Of a stretch of 64,000 bases of DNA, positions 1 to 7,815 are shown in pieces; positions within the stretch are counted from its first letter, which is position 1; each line of letters starts with the position of its first letter. A program made the translations under genes and the position numbers. Below the pieces are notes generated by a model. It was not told where the DNA came from. It worked only from the letters and a program-made list of their open reading frames with translations, and did no database searches. Source of the DNA: Terrimesophilobacter bigeumensis (GTDB lineage Bacteria > Actinomycetota > Actinomycetes > Actinomycetales > Microbacteriaceae); contig NZ_BAABAE010000005.1 of the NCBI RefSeq assembly GCF_039537265.1, positions 1 to 64,000 on the forward strand, read 5' to 3'.

Positions 1-1079
1 TCTGCCAAGCCATCACCCGCGGGACCCTCAGCATCGACAGCGCCGACGCCCTCCGACGCGGACTCGGCAAGCCCACCGAGACCATCGCCGGGGAAATGCT
101 CAGCGACGTGGCCGAGCGGCTCATCCGGGAGAAATCAGACCTCAGCGCCGACCGGCTGTACAAGGCGGCGCGGGTCGAGCGGGAACTCATCGACCTCGAT
201 GGCATCCAGGCCAGGCAGCAGGAACTCTACGACCGAGGCGGGTTGAAACTGTTTCCGCAACCCGACGGCATGTGGCGACTGAGCGGCCAGGTCGACCCGG
301 AATCGGCGGCCATCCTGACGACGGCGCTCGACCCCTACACGAGCCCGCGGCGCGGTGGTCCGCGCTTTACGAGACCCGACGACATCGCTCGAGCGAAGGC
401 CATCATCGACGACCCGCGCACGACCGAGCGCCTGACGCTCGACGGACTCCTCGAACTCGTGAAGCTCGGGGCAGGCGTCGACCCTCAGAAGATGCAGCCG
501 AAACTGCGCACGCTCGTCAAGATCGTCACCACTGTCGATACTGCGTGCAGCGATACTGCTGACGATGCCGACGATGCCGACGATGCTGCCGACGGTGCCG
601 GCGACGCGGAGTCGGCGGGCGGATTCGGTGTGATCGAGGGTAATGGCGAGGTGGTATCAGCCGCGACGATTCAGCGCATCCTGTGCGACGGCGACGCGAT
701 CGAACTGACCCTTGATCGCAACGGCACGCCGCTCGACCTCGGGCGAACGAGCCGGCTCTACGATCGCCGCCAGCGCGAAGCGCTCGCGGTGCGCGACGGC
801 GGATGTCTTTGGCCCGGCTGCGACCGGCCACCCGCCTTCACCGAAGCGCATCACACGAAACAGTGGAAACGCGACCGCGGGCGAACGGATGTCGACGACG
901 GAGTGCTGCTGTGCCGGTTCCATCACCTGCAACTGCACAACAACCACTGGGAGATCGAGCGGCGCGGATCCGCATTCTGGCTCATTCCGCCTCCCACGGT
1001 CGACCCGGCGCAGGCACCCATACTGCTGCAGACCAAGAGCACACTCATCGAGCATCTTCGAAGAAGCGCTGCCGGCTGA
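1..1079 (+). CDS. DUF222 / HNH endonuclease family protein, 5' truncated
   Basis: The frame is open from base 3, so the true start lies upstream of the window and only the C-terminal part is present. The C-terminus carries an HNH nuclease-type zinc/metal finger: CLWPGCDRP, then EAHHTKQW, then CRFHHLQLHNNHWEI. This is the usual layout of the actinobacterial DUF222-HNH family, in which DUF222 forms the N-terminal half and HNH sits at the C-terminus. An acidic low-complexity insert (repeated DDA units, about 545-605) precedes the HNH part. Genomes of this kind often carry many paralogues. Their biological role is unsettled; DNA cleavage is inferred from the fold. No neighbour suggests a partner. 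Confidence 0.85.
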   Translation, partial: CQAITRGTLSIDSADALRRGLGKPTETIAGEMLSDVAERLIREKSDLSADRLYKAARVERELIDLDGIQARQQELYDRGGLKLFPQPDGMWRLSGQVDPESAAILTTALDPYTSPRRGGPRFTRPDDIARAKAIIDDPRTTERLTLDGLLELVKLGAGVDPQKMQPKLRTLVKIVTTVDTACSDTADDADDADDAADGAGDAESAGGFGVIEGNGEVVSAATIQRILCDGDAIELTLDRNGTPLDLGRTSRLYDRRQREALAVRDGGCLWPGCDRPPAFTEAHHTKQWKRDRGRTDVDDGVLLCRFHHLQLHNNHWEIERRGSAFWLIPPPTVDPAQAPILLQTKSTLIEHLRRSAAG

Positions 1080-1143
1080 CGCTGCCACCAACTGCGACGG
1101 AGGGCGTCCCGGGGCAGTCGACACCTGAGAATTCACCCTAAAA

Positions 1144-1178
1144 CTGACCGATCGGACAGTTTCTGACCGATCGGTCAG
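1144..1178. promoter_or_regulatory. Tandem TetR-type operators overlapping the export operon promoter
   Basis: Two near-identical 16-bp palindromes lie 3 bp apart: CTGACCGATCGGACAG (1144-1159, one imperfect position) and CTGACCGATCGGTCAG (1163-1178, perfect). The second ends 1 bp before the -10-like TAGCGT (1180-1185), which is 7 nt before the tetR ATG. Placement and symmetry suggest autorepression by the TetR protein of itself and of the two downstream transporter genes. This is inference; the palindromes are seen directly. Confidence 0.8.
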
Positions 1179-1179
1179 C

Positions 1180-1185
1180 TAGCGT
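1180..1185 (+). promoter_or_regulatory. -10 element of a leaderless promoter (tetR)
   Basis: TAGCGT followed by exactly 7 nt and the ATG at 1193. There is no Shine-Dalgarno sequence, so transcription probably begins at the start codon. No convincing -35 is visible because the region is filled by operators. Confidence 0.6.
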
Positions 1186-1192
1186 TGATCAC

Positions 1193-1762
1193 ATGTCCAC
1201 CAGTGCAGAAGACCTGCGCACGATCGCGCTCGAAGAGTTCGCCACAGCAGGCTACGCAGCCACCTCGCTCCATCGCATTGCCGACCTCGCCGGTCTCTCC
1301 AAGTCGAGCGTCCTCTACCACTACGCCTCGAAAGACGCTCTGCTCGAAGCCGCCGTGGCGCCGGCGATCGAACAGATCAGCAGGATCCTCGAAACCCTGG
1401 CGACCCGGCCCGTCACGAAGGAGAGCCGCAACGAATTCATCATCGAGTTCGTCGACTTCCTGCTCGCCCACCGACTCGAAGTGCACCTCTTCATCAATCA
1501 GGGCCCCTCCCTGGTGGATGTCCCTGTCGTCGATCGCGCCAACGAGCTCGTCCAGCGCCTCGCAGAGTTCTTCGCTTCCGCCGCACCGACGACCGAGCAC
1601 CGGATGCGATTCGGCGTCGCCCTCGGCGGTGCCGCCTACATGCTCGTCGCGCAGCACGCCATGGGCTTCGAGTCCGCCCCGGAGGACGAGACACGAAGCG
1701 CACTCGTGACGATCCTCAGCGAGCTTCTCGCCTCCGTACCCGTTCCAGCACACCAGGAGTAA
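1193..1762 (+). CDS. TetR/AcrR family transcriptional regulator
   Basis: A 189-aa protein of normal TetR size. The N-terminal 50 residues form the helix-turn-helix: AGYAATSLHRIADLAGLSKS followed by SVLYHYASKDALLEAAV, matching the family pattern (G...T...IA..AG.S...LYHYF..K..L). The rest is the variable ligand-binding domain. The ATG at 1193 is chosen because of the -10 element 7 nt upstream. It sits 4 bp before the MMPL transporter gene with paired palindromic operators upstream, so it most likely represses its own operon and responds to a substrate of the exporter. The inducer cannot be told from sequence. Confidence 0.92.
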   Translation: MSTSAEDLRTIALEEFATAGYAATSLHRIADLAGLSKSSVLYHYASKDALLEAAVAPAIEQISRILETLATRPVTKESRNEFIIEFVDFLLAHRLEVHLFINQGPSLVDVPVVDRANELVQRLAEFFASAAPTTEHRMRFGVALGGAAYMLVAQHAMGFESAPEDETRSALVTILSELLASVPVPAHQE

Positions 1763-1766
1763 CGAC

Positions 1767-4700
1767 GTGGCGACCCTTCTCTACCGGCTCGGCCGGTTCT
1801 CCTTCCGGCGCCCCTGGCGGGTGATCGCCACCTGGCTCGTGCTCCTCGTCGCGATCCTCGGCGGTGGTATCGCCCTCGGCGGGCAGAGCCAGGAATCGTT
1901 CGCGATTCCCGGTACCGAGTCTCAGCAGGCACTCGATCGGCTGGAAGCAGTCTTCCCCGAGGTCGCCGGTGCGGGTGCCGAGGCAGTGTTCGTCGCCCCG
2001 GATGGGAACGACATCACTGGCCCCGCCTACGAGAAAGCGATCGACCGGATGGCGACGGACATCCGCGCCATCCCCGGCATCAACTCTGTGACCACCCCCT
2101 TCGACGAGTATGCGGGCAAGCAGCTGAGCGACGACGGGTCGATGGCGATCACGCGCATCCAGTTCGACGGCGCGTCGACCGAGGTGACCGATGCGATGCT
2201 CCACGAGCTCACGGCGACCGCCTCGATCGCCGAAGATGCCGGCCTGCGCGTCGAGTTCGGCGGTCAGGTCTTCCAGGAGACGAGCTTCGGAATCACCGTC
2301 ACCGAGGTCTTCGGCGTGGTGTTCGCCGGGATCGTGCTCCTCGTGACCTTCGGCTCGCTGCTCGCCGCCGGGATGCCGCTGCTCAGCGCCCTCATCGGGG
2401 TCGGGATCGTGATCGGCGGGATCACCACGGCATCCGCGTTCACGACGATTTCGAGCTCGGCGCCACTGCTGGCGCTCATGATCGGGCTCGCGGTCGGCAT
2501 CGACTACACGCTCTTCATCCTGTCGCGGCATCGCAATCAGCTCGCGGCGGGGGAGGGTCTCGAAGAGTCCGCGGCGAAAGCGGTCGGCACCGCGGGGAGT
2601 GCGGTCGTCTTCGCGGGAGTGACCGTCATCATCGCCCTGCTCGGGCTGCTCGTCGTCGGTATACCGTTCCTGAGCGTCATGGGCATCGGGGCCGCGTTCG
2701 CCGTGCTCATCGCCATCGGCGTCGCGACGACACTCCTGCCGGCCATGCTCGGTGTCGCCGGTGAGCGCCTGCGTCCGAAGCCGGGCTCCCGTGCCGCGCG
2801 TCGGGCCCTCGCGCTCGCGGAAGGCGGGATCGTGCCCGACGGCGACACCGAGGCTTCTGCGGGCGCTGGGACCACAACACGCCGACGTGGTGGCAGCATG
2901 GGCTTGCGATGGGTGACCGCCGTGCTGCGGCATCCGATCCTCGCCTCGGTCGGTGTCGTCGGACTGCTCGGGGTGCTCGCGATCCCGGCCCTCGACCTGC
3001 AACTGAGCCTGCCCGACGGCGGTTCGGAGCCGGCCGCCTCCACCCAGCGGCAGGCCTACGACCTCGTGAGCGAAGGCTTCGGCGCCGGCTACAACGGTCC
3101 GCTCATCGTTGCGGTCGACATCACCCAGACGACCGACATCGTCGACGATCTCGACGGCATCGCGGACCGACTGCGGAGCCTTGACGACGTCGCGTGGGTC
3201 AGCCAGGGGCTTCCGGATGCCGGCCTCGACACCGCGATCATCCAGGTCGTGCCGGGCAGCGCCCCCGAGGCGGAGCAGACGAAGCAACTCGTACAGGCGA
3301 TCCGCGACCTCGCCCCCGCGATCGAGGATGAGTACGGCACAGCGGTATGGGTTACCGGGACGACCGCCGTCGGCATCGACATCTCGAGCCGGCTGAGCGC
3401 AGCTCTCGTTCCGTTCGGCCTTGTCGTGGTGGGGCTCTCGATCGTGCTGCTCATGATGGTGTTCCGGTCGGTGCTCGTTCCGGTCAAGGCCGCACTCGGC
3501 TTCCTGCTCTCCGTGGTCGCCGCATTCGGCGTCACGGTCGCGGTGTTCCAATGGGGCTGGCTGGGCGACCTCGTACAGCTCGAACGCGCTGGGCCGATCC
3601 TCAGCTTCATGCCGATCATCCTCATGGCGGTGCTCTTCGGCCTCGCCATGGATTACGAGGTCTTCCTCGTCTCGGGGATGCGCGAGGAGTTCGTCCACGG
3701 CAGACGTCGCGGCGACGGCGACGCGAGGGCCGCGATCCCGCGCGGTTTCGCGAACGGCGCGCGCGTCGTGACCGCAGCAGCACTCATCATGTTCTTCGTC
3801 TTCTTCGCGTTCGTTCCGGAAGGCTCCGGCATGATCAAGCCCATCGCCCTCGGGCTCGCCACGGGGATAGCCTTCGATGCGTTCCTCGTGCGGATGACAC
3901 TCGGCCCGGCGCTCATGGCGCTCATGGGAAGGGCGGCGTGGTGGATGCCGGCCTGGCTCGGCAGGGTCCTCCCCGATGTCGACATCGAGGGTGAGAGCCT
4001 GCGCGCGCACATCACCGCGGACGCCTGGGCGCGCAAACAGCGAGGCATGGCGATCACGGCGGAAGGGCTCGTCGCGGGTACCGCCTCGTCGAGGGTCGGG
4101 CCGATCGGTATCGCGGTCCCCGAGGGCTCTGTGCTGCTCGTCAACGGCCCGGCCGCCGATCGCCGGATGCTCGCCGCGACGCTCGCGGGGCGACTCGGGA
4201 TAGTCGGCGGCCGGGCGCAGGTGGCGGGGCATCCTCTGCCCTCCGAGGTCGACCGCGTCGCCCGTCGCGTGGCGATGATCGACGTGGGCGGAGCAGATCG
4301 TTCCGCAGGGGACTCCGCCGCCTGGGCCGATCCGACCTGGCGCGAGCTCGTGGAGGAGCGGCTCCGTGTGACACTGCCCTGGTACCGGAGCTGGATCACC
4401 GGTCGCGCCACCGCGGAGTGGATGCGGCGGGTGTCGGCCGTTTCGCCGATCGCACCGGATGCCGGACTTCGCACCGTACCCCGTCTCGAGCGGGCGATCG
4501 CGCTCGCGAGCGTGGCACTCGCCGAGTCGCCGGCGGTCGTCATGCTCGACGCATCCGAGTACCTTCCGGGCCCGGAGGAGGAACAGGCGTTCCTCGACGC
4601 CGTGGCGACCATCGCCCGGGCCGACACCACGATCGTCGTCGGTTCGACCGAGCCGCTTGCGGTGGCAGCCGTCGCTGGCCGCGCGGTCGTCCGACTCGAC

Positions 4701-4805
4701 CTCGACAGGGACCAGGCGACCGCATCGCCAGCCGGGCCCACGGCATCCGACAGCACGGCAATCGACAGCATCGCATCCGACAGCACGGGAGGCAGTTACT
4801 CATGA
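1767..4805 (+). CDS. MMPL/RND-family transporter fused to a degenerate ABC-ATPase-like domain
   Basis: A 1012-aa membrane protein. Residues 1-745 are a full MMPL transporter: a TM near 15-37, an extracellular domain, a first TM bundle with the GLAVGIDYTLFILSRHR motif, a second ectodomain, and a second bundle with GLAMDYEVFLVSGMREEF. Such proteins export lipids or drugs using proton motive force. Residues about 760-990 resemble an ABC nucleotide-binding domain that has lost its catalytic residues: NGPAADRRML stands where Walker A should be (no GKS/T, around 793-801), and VVMLDASEYL stands at Walker B (no catalytic Glu). MMPL proteins normally end after the second TM bundle, so the tail is unusual. 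The gene is 4 bp behind tetR and its stop overlaps the next ATG (ATGA). Confidence 0.9.
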   Translation: MATLLYRLGRFSFRRPWRVIATWLVLLVAILGGGIALGGQSQESFAIPGTESQQALDRLEAVFPEVAGAGAEAVFVAPDGNDITGPAYEKAIDRMATDIRAIPGINSVTTPFDEYAGKQLSDDGSMAITRIQFDGASTEVTDAMLHELTATASIAEDAGLRVEFGGQVFQETSFGITVTEVFGVVFAGIVLLVTFGSLLAAGMPLLSALIGVGIVIGGITTASAFTTISSSAPLLALMIGLAVGIDYTLFILSRHRNQLAAGEGLEESAAKAVGTAGSAVVFAGVTVIIALLGLLVVGIPFLSVMGIGAAFAVLIAIGVATTLLPAMLGVAGERLRPKPGSRAARRALALAEGGIVPDGDTEASAGAGTTTRRRGGSMGLRWVTAVLRHPILASVGVVGLLGVLAIPALDLQLSLPDGGSEPAASTQRQAYDLVSEGFGAGYNGPLIVAVDITQTTDIVDDLDGIADRLRSLDDVAWVSQGLPDAGLDTAIIQVVPGSAPEAEQTKQLVQAIRDLAPAIEDEYGTAVWVTGTTAVGIDISSRLSAALVPFGLVVVGLSIVLLMMVFRSVLVPVKAALGFLLSVVAAFGVTVAVFQWGWLGDLVQLERAGPILSFMPIILMAVLFGLAMDYEVFLVSGMREEFVHGRRRGDGDARAAIPRGFANGARVVTAAALIMFFVFFAFVPEGSGMIKPIALGLATGIAFDAFLVRMTLGPALMALMGRAAWWMPAWLGRVLPDVDIEGESLRAHITADAWARKQRGMAITAEGLVAGTASSRVGPIGIAVPEGSVLLVNGPAADRRMLAATLAGRLGIVGGRAQVAGHPLPSEVDRVARRVAMIDVGGADRSAGDSAAWADPTWRELVEERLRVTLPWYRSWITGRATAEWMRRVSAVSPIAPDAGLRTVPRLERAIALASVALAESPAVVMLDASEYLPGPEEEQAFLDAVATIARADTTIVVGSTEPLAVAAVAGRAVVRLDLDRDQATASPAGPTASDSTAIDSIASDSTGGSYS

Positions 4806-6679
4806 GCACGATGACACCCGAAACCGTGACGGGCGGCGGTGGACGACGTGGCCGAGGGCTTGGGGGCTCCCGGTGGCTGGGGATCGCCGCGGTGGTGCTC
4901 GTACCGCTCGCGTTCGCGGGGCTCTTCGTCGGCGCGCTCTCGCAGGCCGACACCGCGCTCGACCGCATTCCGGCCGCGATCGTCAACAACGACACCCTCG
5001 TCTACACGACCGCCGAGGACGGCACCCGGAGCCCGATGTTCGCCGGCCGCCAGCTGGTGACCGAACTCACCGGCGGTTCGGCTGGATTCGACTGGCTCGT
5101 CACGAATGAGGCCGGCGCGAAGGCGGCGCTCGCCAAGGGCGACGTGTACGCGGTGCTCACGATCCCGGATGACTTCTCCCGCTCGATCCTGTCGCTCAGC
5201 TCGAGCGACCCCACGCGTGCCGACCTCGGTATCACCACAGACGACGCGCACAGTTACCTCACGGGTGCTCTCGCGCAGTCGGTCGGCGAGTCGATGGCGA
5301 ACACCTTCGGTACCGCGATCACGGCGCAGTACATCGAGGGCGTCTACTCGAGCGTCGGGCGACTGGGCGCGTCGCTCGGCGACGCAGCGGGCGGGGCCGA
5401 GGCGCTGTCGGGCGGTGCATCCGACCTGAGCAGTGGACTGTCGGCGCTGGCGGATGGAGTGGCGTCCGCGCACGGAGGCGCCGAGGACTTCGCCGCAGGG
5501 ATGCGCGCGTACACCGGTGGCGTGGACGGGCTGAGCGCCGGTCTCACCCGATTGAAGGCCGGCTCGGCCGGGCTCGGCGGAATCGGTACCGGCGTCGCGA
5601 ACTTCACCGGATCGGTCTCGGCGATCGCCGCGCAACTCGCCGTGGCGAACGCGGACCTGCAGGCCGACCCGGACGACGCCACCGCTCTCGCGACGGTGAA
5701 TGCGCTGAGTGCGCAGTTGAGCGCGGCGGCATCCGGTGGTGCGACCCTTTCGGCCCGGACGACCGGGGCGATCAGCGGGGTGAGTGCGGGTATCGCCGAG
5801 AGCGCTGCTGGTGCGGCGAGGATCGCTTCGGGCTCTGCCGACCTGAGGTCGGGGGCGGAGTCGCTCGCGGCCGGGCTCGGCAGCCTGACCGGGGGAGCGT
5901 CGAAGGCCTCCGCGGGGGCCGGGTCTCTCGCCGAGGGTGCTACAGAGCTCGCCGACGGCCTCGCGGCCGGCGCGGCGCAGCTGCCGGCCGCGGATGGCGA
6001 CGCCGCTGCGGTGTCGGCCGAGGTGGCCGCCGACCCGGTCTCGCTCACCGTCACCCGGGACAACGAGGTGTCGGGGATCGGCCAGTCCATCTCGACGTTC
6101 TTCATTCCGCTCGGCCTCTGGGTCGGGGCCCTCGCGGTGTTTCTCGTGCTGCGCCCGGTCAACCGCAGGGAGCTGGCCTCCACCGCCGGGAACGGTCGGC
6201 TGGTCTTCGACGCGCTGGCCCGGGCCGGGGCGGTCACGGCCGCCCAGGCACTGTTGCTCGTCGCGCTCCTGCACACGGTCGTCGGGGTGAGCTGGACTGC
6301 GCTGCCGGCGACCCTCGGGTTCTCGCTGCTCATGGCCATCGCCTTCACGGCGTTCCACCACCTGCTCACGATCGGTCTGGGTCGCGGCGGTCTCGTCGTC
6401 TCGCTCTTCGTGCTCGCGGTGCAGGTGACGGCGACCGGTGGACTGTATCCCGTGCAGTTGCTCGCGACGCCGTTCCAGTGGGTGAGTCCACTGCTGCCGC
6501 TCACCTATGGGATGTCCGGGATGCAGGGGATCATCGCCGGCGGTGCGCCCGGTCAGGTGCTGGGCGCGGCGTTCGTGCTCGCGCTGTTCGGCATCGGGAG
6601 CGTGCTCGTGGGACTCTTCGCGATCCGGCGGACGCGCCGGGCATGGGCGCTCGGGCTCGTACCGGTGAGTGTCGGCTGA
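4802..6679 (+). CDS. YhgE/Pip-domain membrane protein (ABC-2-like)
   Basis: 625 aa, starting at an ATG that overlaps the stop of the MMPL gene, so the two are translationally coupled. It has one TM near the N-terminus (about 28-50). A long extracellular part follows, with a regular pattern of small and leucine residues (SGGASDLSSGLSALADG and similar, about 205-395), and five or so TM segments fill the last 200 residues. This is the YhgE/Pip layout (phage infection protein family; the Bacillus/Lactococcus members are surface proteins, some needed for phage entry). In actinobacteria such genes often sit beside MMPL transporters under TetR control, which fits here. The exact substrate is unknown. 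Confidence 0.88.
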   Translation: MSTMTPETVTGGGGRRGRGLGGSRWLGIAAVVLVPLAFAGLFVGALSQADTALDRIPAAIVNNDTLVYTTAEDGTRSPMFAGRQLVTELTGGSAGFDWLVTNEAGAKAALAKGDVYAVLTIPDDFSRSILSLSSSDPTRADLGITTDDAHSYLTGALAQSVGESMANTFGTAITAQYIEGVYSSVGRLGASLGDAAGGAEALSGGASDLSSGLSALADGVASAHGGAEDFAAGMRAYTGGVDGLSAGLTRLKAGSAGLGGIGTGVANFTGSVSAIAAQLAVANADLQADPDDATALATVNALSAQLSAAASGGATLSARTTGAISGVSAGIAESAAGAARIASGSADLRSGAESLAAGLGSLTGGASKASAGAGSLAEGATELADGLAAGAAQLPAADGDAAAVSAEVAADPVSLTVTRDNEVSGIGQSISTFFIPLGLWVGALAVFLVLRPVNRRELASTAGNGRLVFDALARAGAVTAAQALLLVALLHTVVGVSWTALPATLGFSLLMAIAFTAFHHLLTIGLGRGGLVVSLFVLAVQVTATGGLYPVQLLATPFQWVSPLLPLTYGMSGMQGIIAGGAPGQVLGAAFVLALFGIGSVLVGLFAIRRTRRAWALGLVPVSVG

Positions 6680-6744
6680 GGTTCCCGGCAGGTTCCCCGA
6701 GGAGGCCCGGAGGGGTCGCCCGGAGGGGGTCGGCCGGAGGGCGG

Positions 6745-7635
6745 TCAGTCGGAGGAGCGCAACGCCGCGAGCGCGCGGCGCCCCGCACGGCGAATCGCGC
6801 CGACCGCATCGGCGGGGCGCGGATGCCAGAAATGCTTCCTTCGCTCGGTGCCGAGGTGGGCCTGCGCGAACGCCAGGGTCTCCCGCAGCAGCTCGAGCCT
6901 GGCATCCTCTGTGCGCGCCTTGCGGGTGTTCACCTCCGCGACGACAGAACCGTGCCAGTCCTGACCCACGAGGTATTCGAGCACCTCGGCGACGGGTTCG
7001 TTCCCGCGTCCGGGCAGCAGGTGCTCGTCGAAGATGCGCCCTTCGTCCATCGAGCCGGAACCGTCGCACAGGTGCACGTGCCGCAGCCTCGAACCCATGG
7101 CCATCGCGAGCTCGAGCGAGTCGCGGCCGGAGAGGGAAGCGTGCGAGAAGTCGAGGGTCATGGCGTCGCAGTCCATGGTGGTCGGGTCCGAGCCTGGCGC
7201 GTAGGCCTTGAGGTTCTGCCGCGCGAGCTTCCAGGGGAACATGTTCTCGACGGCGATCTCGACGCCGTAGGTGCCTGCGGTCTCACGCACGATCCGCAGG
7301 AAGTCGCGCGCGTACTGCGCCTGCCAGCGGAACGGCGGATGCACGACGACGGTCGACGCGCCGACCGAGCGCGCCAGTTCGGCGGAGCGCTCGAGCTTGA
7401 CGCGTGGGTCGCGCCCCCAGACGAAGTGGGTGAGCAGCAGGACGGGGGCGTGGATGGCCAGGATGGGCAGTTCGTACCGGTCGGAGAGTTCGAGCAGGGC
7501 ACGCGCATCCTGAGTCACCTCGTCGTTGGTGACCATGACCTCGACACCGTCGAAACCCGCGAGCCTGGCCAGCCGGAAGGCGTTCTCGGTGGGCAGCGGG
7601 TAGACCGCCGATGTGCTCATTCCGATCCTGATCAT
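6745..7635 (-). CDS. Sugar phosphate isomerase/epimerase family protein (TIM barrel, AP endonuclease 2 fold)
   Basis: 296 aa. The protein has xylose-isomerase-like TIM-barrel landmarks: start MIRIGMSTSAVYPLPTE, then GFDGVEVMV, IHAPVLLL, VVHPPFRWQ, IAVENMFPW, LDFSHASLSG, VHLCDGSG, GRGNEPV, VVAEVNTR. The His, Glu and Asp residues at the strand ends are the expected metal ligands. The reaction is not defined by sequence; the family includes sugar isomerases, epimerases and endonuclease IV-type enzymes. It is convergent with the YhgE gene and divergent from otsA. A -10 element (TACACT) lies 7 nt before the ATG on the minus strand, so it is probably leaderless. Confidence 0.85.
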   Translation of the reverse strand: MIRIGMSTSAVYPLPTENAFRLARLAGFDGVEVMVTNDEVTQDARALLELSDRYELPILAIHAPVLLLTHFVWGRDPRVKLERSAELARSVGASTVVVHPPFRWQAQYARDFLRIVRETAGTYGVEIAVENMFPWKLARQNLKAYAPGSDPTTMDCDAMTLDFSHASLSGRDSLELAMAMGSRLRHVHLCDGSGSMDEGRIFDEHLLPGRGNEPVAEVLEYLVGQDWHGSVVAEVNTRKARTEDARLELLRETLAFAQAHLGTERRKHFWHPRPADAVGAIRRAGRRALAALRSSD

Positions 7636-7642
7636 CGGTTCC

Positions 7643-7648
7643 AGTGTA
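7643..7648 (-). promoter_or_regulatory. -10 element of a leaderless promoter (TIM-barrel gene)
   Basis: On the minus strand TACACT is followed by 7 nt (GGAACCG) and the ATG at 7635. No ribosome binding site is present. Confidence 0.6.
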
Positions 7649-7749
7649 CGGGGCCGCCCGGATCGGGGCGCAGGCGCGGCCAGCTGCGGGCCTCAGGCGC
7701 CCTCGCACGCGGGCTCCGGGTTCCCCGGGTGCAGTTCCGGGCCCGCTGG

Positions 7750-7755
7750 TAGCCT
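7750..7755 (+). promoter_or_regulatory. -10 element upstream of the otsA leader ORF
   Basis: TAGCCT is followed by 6 nt and the ATG of a 17-codon ORF at 7762. The spacing matches the leaderless promoters elsewhere in this window, so the otsA transcript probably begins at that ATG. Confidence 0.55.
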
Positions 7756-7761
7756 TGGTGG

Positions 7762-7815
7762 ATGCCGTCGTGGGGGTTCCCCGGCGTGCAACAGGACGGA
7801 AGCACCCTCGAATGA
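7762..7815 (+). CDS. Putative leaderless upstream ORF coupled to otsA
   Basis: ATG at 7762 opens a 17-residue ORF, MPSWGFPGVQQDGSTLE, whose TGA (7813-7815) overlaps the otsA ATG at 7812 as ATGA. It follows a -10 element by 6 nt. otsA itself has only a distant, weak purine stretch upstream, so reading through this short ORF and restarting at the overlap could be how otsA is translated. The peptide resembles nothing I know; its role, if any, may be coupling rather than the product. Evidence is positional only. Confidence 0.45.
   Translation: MPSWGFPGVQQDGSTLE

Noticed and set aside
1716..4232. An 838-codon open frame on the minus strand opposite the MMPL gene
   Set aside because: High-GC shadow frame: composition is Arg/Asp/His/Gly-rich with no domain, and the plus strand clearly encodes the transporter.
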